A stretch of DNA of 64,000 nt. Origin: an uncultured Lachnospiraceae bacterium. Its GTDB lineage: Bacteria > Bacillota > Clostridia > Lachnospirales > Lachnospiraceae. A program made the translations under genes and the position numbers. The number at the start of each line of letters is the position of its first letter. The stretch's first letter is position 1. The notes under the pieces are model-generated. The model did no database searches. It had not been told where the DNA came from and saw only the letters and a program-made list of their open reading frames with translations. This document shows positions 51,063-57,570 of this stretch, in pieces. Location of the stretch: assembly GCA_910585825.1 (NCBI GenBank), contig CAJUEY010000004.1, positions 1 to 64,000 on the forward strand. The letters run 5' to 3'.

Positions 51063-51082
51063 TATTATACAATATTATACAA
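51063..51082 (-). promoter_or_regulatory. Perfect tandem 10-bp repeat in the XRE-ABC promoter
   Basis: TATTATACAA occurs twice head to tail (51063-51072 and 51073-51082). On the minus strand each copy contains TATAAT, so two -10-like boxes are spaced by one helical turn, 23-42 bases from the ATG. It is a likely promoter and a candidate operator for the XRE domain. Confidence 0.55.
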
Positions 51083-51418
51083 ATTCAGCATAAAATGAAC
51101 ACCTACCAACGGTAGAGAAGTATAAAAAAATGCTTTTTATAGGATTCTACCAAAAGTATAACCTGTTGTAATCTGATAATTTCAGGCATTTGTCCAGAAC
51201 CTGGCTTTTCCCCAATGTTCTGAGTTTGTTTTTCTGAAGTGTTTCCATATTTATCTGCTGCTTACATGCGAGATCTGCATAGGGGGCAGATGTGATCCAT
51301 GCGGACCACGCCTGCCCCTGAAATTTATCCATTTAAAAGATTGACTTTCCGTTATTTGTGCCGCATAATTTTTTTAGATATTCATTTTGGGACTTGACAA
51401 ATAGAAAGGTGATAGAAA
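51083..51418. other. Intergenic region between divergent transporter and two-component genes
   Basis: 336 bp. It must hold the upstream promoter elements of both operons. A minus-strand 61-codon frame (51147-51332, MDKFQGQAWSAWITSAPYAD) has no ribosome binding site and no family I recognise, so it is left uncalled. TTGACA occurs at 51394-51399 but is too close to the ATG at 51419 to drive it with a normal -10. Confidence 0.4.
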
Positions 51419-52123
51419 ATGAAAGTTTTGGTAGTGGAAGACGAACAGGATATGTGCCGTTTGATAGTGAAAACATTAAAGAAGGCAGGATATAGTGTGG
51501 ACGGCTGTTTTAATGGAGAAGAAGCGCTTTCATATCTGCTGGGCGCTGAGTACGATGCAGTGCTTTTGGATGTAATGATGCCAAAGCTGGACGGATATGG
51601 TTTGTTAAAGAAGTTAAGAGACAGGGGAGTGGAGACGCCGGTGATGTTTCTTACTGCGCGTGATGCTGTGGCAGACAGGGTAAAGGGATTGGATTATGGT
51701 GCAGATGATTATCTGGTTAAACCGTTTGATTTTGACGAGCTTCTTGCAAGGATACGCGCAATGACTCGAAAGCAGGCGGGCAGGCATAGTAATCGGTTTT
51801 GTATTGCGGACCTGACGGTAGACGTAAAACAGATGACAGCAAGCCGGAACGGCAGACAAATACCTCTTCTGCCAAAAGAATTCTCTATTCTGGAATATAT
51901 GATCCGCAATCAGGGGATTGTCTTATCAAGAGAGCAGTTGGAAAATCAGATTTGGAATTATGAGTATTCCGGAAGTTCCAACAATATAGATGTATATATC
52001 AGCAGGCTTCGAAAAAAAATAGACAACGGACATTGCGTAAAACTGCTTCATACCATTCGGGGCGTCGGCTGGACGCTTCGGGCAGAAGAAACAGGAGAAA
52101 AAAATGAAAAATTTTACAGTTAA
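51419..52123 (+). CDS. OmpR/PhoB-family response regulator
   Basis: 234 residues. Receiver with Glu7-Asp8, Asp51 (LLDVMMPKLDGYG), Thr79 and Lys101, then a winged-helix domain ending VKLLHTIRGVGWTLRAEE. RBS AAAGGTGA before the ATG. It overlaps its kinase by 20 bases. The partners downstream are two PepSY-domain exported proteins, so the system probably responds to an envelope or metal/oxidative signal sensed outside the cell (inference). Confidence 0.94.
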   Translation: MKVLVVEDEQDMCRLIVKTLKKAGYSVDGCFNGEEALSYLLGAEYDAVLLDVMMPKLDGYGLLKKLRDRGVETPVMFLTARDAVADRVKGLDYGADDYLVKPFDFDELLARIRAMTRKQAGRHSNRFCIADLTVDVKQMTASRNGRQIPLLPKEFSILEYMIRNQGIVLSREQLENQIWNYEYSGSSNNIDVYISRLRKKIDNGHCVKLLHTIRGVGWTLRAEETGEKNEKFYS

Positions 52124-53465
52124 GATGAAAATTACTGTCTGGCTGACGCTTTTGATGGCTATGCTGGCCGCGCTGCTTTTGTCTTTTACAATATCTACAA
52201 ATAATGCGGCGGCGTCTAAGACCGCCATGTCACAGCTGTCTACGTCTGTACAAAATAACATAAAGCAGGTAGCTTTGGTACAAAACAGGCTGGATTTGGG
52301 AGAGGAGTTCCATTTCTATCAGAATGGAGTGTCAACTTTGGTTTATAGCAAAAGCGAGGCGCTGCTTGCAGGACAGCTTCCGGTTTCTTTTTCAGCGGAA
52401 GAACCGTTTCAAAATGGTCAGATACGTATGGTTGGCGATGGAGAAGATCAGTATCTGGCGCTTGATATCTGGATTTCGTCGGGCTGGGAAAATGGCATCT
52501 GGCTTCGTGGTTTCATAGAGGCTCCTAAGAACCGGCAGACGGCTCTTGGTCTGTTGAATGTGTCTCTTGCTGCGCTTCCTGTTTTTCTGGCATTGGCGGC
52601 GCTTGGCAGTTATTGGATATCAAAGAGGGCATTTCGGCCTCTCGACAGTATTATGGCTGCGGCGGAAGCCGTAAATGAAGCGCGGGATTTATCGCGCCGC
52701 ATTGCCCTGCCTCCCGGAAAAGATGAATTTTCCCGTCTGGCATGCGCGTTTGACCAGTTATTTGAAAGGCTGGAACGTTCTTTTGAAGCAGAAAAGCAGT
52801 TTACGGCAGATGCATCGCATGAGCTGCGGACTCCGGTCTCGATTATTAAAGGTGCATGTGAATATGCAAAAAAATACGATGAAACTGCGGAAGACCGGCA
52901 GGAGACAATTGATATGATTTATCGGCAGGCAGTTAAAATGTCCGGTATGATTTCTCAATTACTCCGTATGATGCGTCTGGATCAGGGGACGGAATGCATT
53001 CGTATGGAGCCTTTAGATCTTGAAAAATTTCTCCGCGGCTTGTTTGATGAGCTGGCATATGACGGGGATCGCCTGACATTGAAATCAGAGGAAAATATTA
53101 CGGTGCTGGCTTCTCCGGATCTGCTTTCCCGGCTTATACAAAATCTGGTGGAAAATGCATTCAAATATGGAAAACCCGGTGGACATGTGTGGGTATCTGT
53201 ATATCGGGACACAGACGAGATTCTGCTGGAAGTACGCGATAACGGCATTGGAATTGCGCCGGATCAGCAGAATAAAGTCTGGCAGCGTTTTTATCAGGCA
53301 GATCCGGCGCGCGGCAGTGAATCCGGCAGCGGTCTCGGATTATCCATGGTAAAGCAGATAGCCCGGGTCCACGGCGGATATATGACTATGAGCAGCGTAC
53401 TGGACGCAGGCAGTTCTTTTATCCTTCATCTGCCTGTGACAGAGAGTATCCCGGCAGATATATAA
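52104..53465 (+). CDS. Sensor histidine kinase with HAMP domain
   Basis: 453 residues. Two membrane segments (~9-31 and ~150-172) enclose an extracellular sensor of about 115 residues. HAMP (~175-228), HisKA with ASHELRTP (His239) and HATPase (NLVENAFKYGKPGG, DNGIGIAPDQ, GSGLGLSMVKQI) follow. The extracellular domain belongs to no family I recognise. A long T/A tract follows the stop (53466-53490), and the PepSY genes probably share the transcript. Confidence 0.94.
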   Translation: MKNFTVKMKITVWLTLLMAMLAALLLSFTISTNNAAASKTAMSQLSTSVQNNIKQVALVQNRLDLGEEFHFYQNGVSTLVYSKSEALLAGQLPVSFSAEEPFQNGQIRMVGDGEDQYLALDIWISSGWENGIWLRGFIEAPKNRQTALGLLNVSLAALPVFLALAALGSYWISKRAFRPLDSIMAAAEAVNEARDLSRRIALPPGKDEFSRLACAFDQLFERLERSFEAEKQFTADASHELRTPVSIIKGACEYAKKYDETAEDRQETIDMIYRQAVKMSGMISQLLRMMRLDQGTECIRMEPLDLEKFLRGLFDELAYDGDRLTLKSEENITVLASPDLLSRLIQNLVENAFKYGKPGGHVWVSVYRDTDEILLEVRDNGIGIAPDQQNKVWQRFYQADPARGSESGSGLGLSMVKQIARVHGGYMTMSSVLDAGSSFILHLPVTESIPADI

Positions 53466-53549
53466 TAGTTTTAAAAAAATTTTTTAAATTTCATGTACAT
53501 TTCAGATTTGGACATTAGAATATCCTTAAAACAGAAAGGGAGGCAGTCA

Positions 53550-54338
53550 ATGAAAAGAAACTATATGTTATGCTTTGCCGGATTGTTGTCTCTGCTTCTT
53601 GGTGGATGTGCCGGAGCGCAGAGTCAAATGCGTTTTCTTGGAATAGAAGAGGCAAAACGGCTTGCGACAGAAGAAGCTGGATTTTCTCCGGAAAAAGTGG
53701 AATTTACCGAAACTGCTTTAAACAGCCGAAACGGAATTGATTATTACCAGATAGAGTTTAAAGCGGAGAACGAAGCGTATGAATATGATATTGATGCGTT
53801 GACCGGAGTAGTGATTGACTCCAGCGTGCCTGCAGCGGGCGCGGCATTGGATTCAAAAGATAGCGGCGCTGGAGGAAAGGATAGCGCCGGCATGAAGATG
53901 CTCACCGAAGAGGAAGCAAAAGAAAAGGCGCTTGCGCATGCCGGACTCACAAATGAACAGGCTGCTTTTGTGAAATGCAAAGCGGATCATGATGACGGGG
54001 TTCAAATCTATAATGTGGAATTTTATTTTGAGGATAAGGAGTATGATTATGACATTGACGCCTATACCGGAGAGGTGATTCGTTTTGATTATGATGCAGA
54101 AAGTTATGCGGCTTCTGAAAGCGGCGCTATGATTACCGCAGAGACGGCGAAAGAACTGGCGCTGTCACAGGTTCCGGGGGCTGCGCTGAACGATATTTTT
54201 GAGTTTGAAACAGACTATGATGACGGTCATACAGAGTATGAGGGTAAAATAATTTATAATGGCATGGAATATGAGTTTTCAATTGATGCTTACAGTGGCG
54301 CTTTCCGAAGCTGGGAAACAGAACCTATAGATGATTAG
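53550..54338 (+). CDS. PepSY-domain lipoprotein, three repeats, acidic
   Basis: 262 residues. Lipoprotein signal with lipobox LGGC (Cys20). Three PepSY repeats (~28-95, ~113-180, ~190-258), each with a helix (EEAKRLATEEAG and similar) and a YEYDIDALTG-type strand pair. The protein is strongly acidic. PepSY domains often inhibit peptidases or bind small ligands. ATG 53550 with AAGGGAGG upstream replaces an in-frame ATG at 53493. It is likely the surface partner of the upstream kinase, on the outer face of the membrane. Confidence 0.88.
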   Translation: MKRNYMLCFAGLLSLLLGGCAGAQSQMRFLGIEEAKRLATEEAGFSPEKVEFTETALNSRNGIDYYQIEFKAENEAYEYDIDALTGVVIDSSVPAAGAALDSKDSGAGGKDSAGMKMLTEEEAKEKALAHAGLTNEQAAFVKCKADHDDGVQIYNVEFYFEDKEYDYDIDAYTGEVIRFDYDAESYAASESGAMITAETAKELALSQVPGAALNDIFEFETDYDDGHTEYEGKIIYNGMEYEFSIDAYSGAFRSWETEPIDD

Positions 54339-54362
54339 AACATTTTTTCAGGAGGTAAAAAG

Positions 54363-55100
54363 ATGAGAGAACAAAAAAGAAACAGAATGGTATTGTTGGC
54401 AGTATGTTTTGTATTCGCGTGTCTTGTTTTATGGACGGAAAATGCAGATGCGGGGCAGATTAACAGTATTACCGCAGCAAAACAAAAGGCGTTGAAAAAG
54501 GTTCCGGGGGCAGTTGTTATAGAGGTGGATTCGGATTATGAAAAAGGAGTTCTTGTATATGAAGTGGATTTGATAAAAGGAAATAAGGAATATAACATTA
54601 AATACCGCGCTTCTAATTCCAAAATACTGGAATACAGCTGGGAAATGCTGTTTGTGAAACCAGAAAGGCAGAATGAACTGATAAGTAAAAGCCGATGCAG
54701 ACAGCTGGCGCGCAAGAAAGTAAAAAACGGAAAAATTCTCAGCTGTGTGAAAAAAACAGACGACGGAGTTGACATTTATAAAGTAAAATTAAAAACCGGA
54801 AAAAAACGTTTTACGCTGAAATACCATGCGAGAACAGGCGCATTGATTGATTATGAATGGGAAATAGCTGAATCTTCTGGATCTTCTGGATCGAAGGGCG
54901 GATACATCGGCGTGTCGAAAGCAAAACAGATTGCGCTTGCGGCAGTTCCGGGAGCAATAGTAGTAAAAGCTGAGTTTGACATGGACGATGGAGTGCCGGT
55001 CTATGAGGTAGAGCTTATTTTGGGAAATTATGAGTATGAATTTAAAATTCATGCAAAAACGGGTAAAATTTTGAAACAGGAAAGAGACTGGATTGATTAG
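54363..55100 (+). CDS. Secreted PepSY-domain protein, three repeats, basic
   Basis: 245 residues. A signal peptide (~1-30, cleavage probably after ADA) and three PepSY repeats (~34-95, ~103-165, ~178-243). Unlike its neighbour, the first two repeats are very Lys-rich (KAKQKALKKVPG-like, KLKTGKKRFTLKY). No lipobox, so it is probably released. An AGGAGG lies 7-8 bases before the ATG, 24 bp after the acidic PepSY gene. The opposite charges suggest that the two could bind each other (inference). Confidence 0.88.
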   Translation: MREQKRNRMVLLAVCFVFACLVLWTENADAGQINSITAAKQKALKKVPGAVVIEVDSDYEKGVLVYEVDLIKGNKEYNIKYRASNSKILEYSWEMLFVKPERQNELISKSRCRQLARKKVKNGKILSCVKKTDDGVDIYKVKLKTGKKRFTLKYHARTGALIDYEWEIAESSGSSGSKGGYIGVSKAKQIALAAVPGAIVVKAEFDMDDGVPVYEVELILGNYEYEFKIHAKTGKILKQERDWID

Positions 55101-55127
55101 GAGGCTGTTGGCAGGTAAAAAAATTGC

Positions 55128-55156
55128 TTGCAATATCTGGAAACCAGTGATATACT
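55128..55156 (+). promoter_or_regulatory. Strong sigma-A promoter of the rimP-nusA-infB operon
   Basis: TTGCAA (55128-55133), 17 bases, TATACT (55151-55156), with an extended TG at 55148-55149. Confidence 0.7.
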
Positions 55157-55180
55157 GTATAAAGTAAATAGATGATTTGG

Positions 55181-55210
55181 TTTGAGAGTGGGCGAAAGTC
55201 CACTCTCAAA
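55181..55210 (+). promoter_or_regulatory. rimP leader hairpin
   Basis: TTTGAGAGTGG (55181-55191) pairs perfectly over 11 bp with CCACTCTCAAA (55200-55210) around GCGAAAGT. It starts about 25 bases after the predicted -10 box and ends 29 bases before the rimP ATG. Comparable hairpins occur ahead of rimP in related genomes to my knowledge; role unproven. No T run follows, so it is not a plain terminator. Confidence 0.6.
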
Positions 55211-55239
55211 TTATGTTTAAACAGAGGGAAGGTGAGAGA

Positions 55240-55707
55240 ATGGGAAAAAGAAGAATGTATGAGGAAAGAACAGAAAGCCTGATACTGCCGATTTTAGAAA
55301 GAAATCAATTTGAATTGGTGGATGTAGAATATGTAAAAGAAGGCAGTGCATGGTATTTACGGGCCTATATCGACAAAGAAGGAGGCATTACGGTAAATGA
55401 CTGTGAGCAGGTAGCCAGAGAGATGAATGAAATTTTAGACAGAGAGGATTATGTGGAAGATTCTTATGTATTTGAAGTCAGCTCTCCGGGACTTACCAGA
55501 CCTCTTAAAAAAGAAAAAGACTATATCCGCAATATAGGAAAGCCTGTAGAGATCCGCACGTATCGTACAATTGACCACAAAAAAGAATTCGCCGGTATAT
55601 TAAAGGCCTATGATGCAGACAGTGTCACTATAACAGATGAAAACGAGGAGGATATTTTATTCAATAAAACAGACATTGCATTGATTCGTCAGGCATTTGA
55701 GTTATAA
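55240..55707 (+). CDS. rimP: Ribosome maturation factor RimP
   Basis: 155 residues: LILPILERNQFELVDVEYVK, YLRAYIDKEGGITVNDCEQV and FEVSSPGLTRPLKKEKDY. It assists 30S subunit assembly. ATG 55240 with AGGGAAGGTGAG upstream; the in-frame ATG at 55213 is within the leader and has no site. First gene of the conserved translation operon. Confidence 0.96.
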   Translation: MGKRRMYEERTESLILPILERNQFELVDVEYVKEGSAWYLRAYIDKEGGITVNDCEQVAREMNEILDREDYVEDSYVFEVSSPGLTRPLKKEKDYIRNIGKPVEIRTYRTIDHKKEFAGILKAYDADSVTITDENEEDILFNKTDIALIRQAFEL

Positions 55708-55744
55708 AACGTAGCAAATAACAAATAAGTAGGAGGATATAACA

Positions 55745-56986
55745 ATGAGCAATAATGAGTTATTAGAGGCGTTGACAATCTTAGAGCAGGAAAAAAGTAT
55801 TCCAAAGGAGACATTGCTGGATGCCATTGAAAACTCACTAATCACTGCATGTAAGAACCATTTTGGAAAATCAGACAATATCAAGGTGCAGATCGACCCT
55901 ATGACCTGTGAGTATCATGTTTATCAGGAAAAAACAGTCGTAGAGCAGGTGGAAGACCCTGTTACCCAGATCAGCCTGGCCAATGCCAAAATGATTGATT
56001 CCAAATATGATTTAGAAGATATTGTCAATATAGAAGTCAAATCCAAAGAGTTTGGCAGGATTGCAACACAGAATGCCAAGAATGTAATCCTGCAAAAGAT
56101 TCGGGAAGAAGAGCGCAAAGTACTGTATGATGAATATTACAGCAGAGAGAAAGACGTTGTTACCGGTATTGTTCAGCGGTATACTGGAAAAAATATCAGT
56201 ATTAATCTGGGCAAAGCAGATGCGATACTGACAGAGAATGAACAGGTAAAAGGAGAAGTATTTCAGCCTACAGAACGTATCAAGTTATATGTGCTGGAAG
56301 TGAAGTCCAGCAACCGGGGGCCTAAGATTTTAGTATCCAGAACACATCCGGAACTGGTGAAGAGATTATTTGAATCAGAAGTGACAGAAGTTCGGGAAGG
56401 AATTGTGGAGATTAAGAGCATTGCAAGAGAGGCTGGCAGCAGAACAAAAATCGCCGTATGGTCCAACGATCCGGATGTAGATCCGGTAGGAGCCTGCGTA
56501 GGTATGAACGGAGCCAGAGTCAATGCAATTGTAAGCGAACTTCGAGGTGAGAAAATAGACATTATCAACTGGAATGAAAATCCGGCGATGCTGATTGAAA
56601 ACGCATTAAGTCCGGCAAAAGTAATTTCCGTTATTGCAGATGCAGAAGAGAAAACAGCCAAAGTAGTTGTTCCGGATTATCAGCTTTCTCTGGCAATTGG
56701 AAAAGAAGGACAGAATGCAAGACTGGCAGCGAGATTGACCGGATTCAAAATTGATATTAAGAGTGAGACACAGGCACGAGAGGCCGGAGACTTCATGGAT
56801 TATGAAAATGACTATGAGGACGACTATGATGAATATGAAGACTATGAAGAGGAATATGCAGAAGAATACGAAGAAGGCGGATATCCGGAAGATGGAGAGA
56901 TAGAAGAAACAGAATTTGATCCGGAGGCTTTTGAAGAGGAAGAAGAAACAGAATCGTATTCGGAGGACAGCGAAGAGAATGAATAA
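55745..56986 (+). CDS. nusA: Transcription termination/antitermination protein NusA
   Basis: 413 residues. NusA N-terminal domain (1-~125), S1 domain (~130-200) and two KH domains (GACVGMNGARVNAIVSELRG, AIGKEGQNARLAARLTG). From about residue 355 the tail is almost wholly Asp/Glu/Tyr. It modulates RNA polymerase pausing and termination. RBS AGGAGG before ATG 55745. Confidence 0.97.
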   Translation: MSNNELLEALTILEQEKSIPKETLLDAIENSLITACKNHFGKSDNIKVQIDPMTCEYHVYQEKTVVEQVEDPVTQISLANAKMIDSKYDLEDIVNIEVKSKEFGRIATQNAKNVILQKIREEERKVLYDEYYSREKDVVTGIVQRYTGKNISINLGKADAILTENEQVKGEVFQPTERIKLYVLEVKSSNRGPKILVSRTHPELVKRLFESEVTEVREGIVEIKSIAREAGSRTKIAVWSNDPDVDPVGACVGMNGARVNAIVSELRGEKIDIINWNENPAMLIENALSPAKVISVIADAEEKTAKVVVPDYQLSLAIGKEGQNARLAARLTGFKIDIKSETQAREAGDFMDYENDYEDDYDEYEDYEEEYAEEYEEGGYPEDGEIEETEFDPEAFEEEEETESYSEDSEENE

Positions 56987-57251
56987 AAAAATGCCCATGC
57001 GTCAATGTGTCGGATGCAGAGAGATGAAATCGAAACGGGATTTGATCCGCGTCATCCGCACATCAGAAGAGGAAATATTAATCGACACGACCGGCAGGAA
57101 AAACGGCAGAGGGGCGTATATCTGTCCCAAACGGGAGTGTCTTGAACAGGCAATAAAGAGCAAGGGCTTAGAGCGTTCCTTAAAGATTGCCATTCCAAAA
57201 GAAATCTATAAAGATTTTGAAAAGGAGCTGGATCATTTTGAAAACAGATAA
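56979..57251 (+). CDS. ylxR: YlxR family RNA-binding protein (RnpM-type)
   Basis: 90 residues: MRQCVGCREMKSKRDLIRVI, then GRKNGRGAYICPKREC, the YlxR signature with its conserved Cys. The B. subtilis protein binds RNase P RNA. ATG 56979 overlaps the nusA stop by 8 bases; the earlier in-frame ATG is inside nusA. Confidence 0.93.
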   Translation: MNKKMPMRQCVGCREMKSKRDLIRVIRTSEEEILIDTTGRKNGRGAYICPKRECLEQAIKSKGLERSLKIAIPKEIYKDFEKELDHFENR

Positions 57252-57555
57252 AGTATTATCCATGATAGGAATTGCTGCTAAAGCAGGAAAAGTTGCAAGC
57301 GGTGAATACCAGACAGAACATGAGATAAAGTCTCATAAAGCTTATCTTGCAATTATTGCAAAAGATGCATCAGAAAATACAGGAAAAAAATTTCAGAATA
57401 TGTGTGAATTCTACAAGGTTCCCATTGCTTTTTACGGAGATAAAGAAAGCATCGGTCATGCTATTGGAAGAGAATTTCGGGCATCTATAGCAATTACAGA
57501 TAAAGGGCTTGCAGAAACGGTACAAAAAAAGCTTGCACAGACAACAACTGAATAA
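57238..57555 (+). CDS. L7Ae/L30e-fold ribosomal-protein-like YlxQ
   Basis: 105 residues from TTG 57238 (MKTDKVLSMIGIAAKAGKVA), with AAGGAG 9 bases upstream inside ylxR. IAKDASENTGKKF and VTDKGLA-type ending fit the L7Ae kink-turn-binding family. Its neighbour set nusA-ylxR-ylxQ-infB is conserved in Firmicutes. The track-style start at 57187 would add residues that the family lacks. Confidence 0.88.
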   Translation: MKTDKVLSMIGIAAKAGKVASGEYQTEHEIKSHKAYLAIIAKDASENTGKKFQNMCEFYKVPIAFYGDKESIGHAIGREFRASIAITDKGLAETVQKKLAQTTTE

Positions 57556-57570
57556 TGGAGGAGTAAGTAT

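Noticed and set aside
51147..51332. A 61-codon minus-strand frame between the XRE-ABC and two-component genes
   Set aside because: No ribosome binding site and no recognisable family; kept only as a note on the intergenic region.
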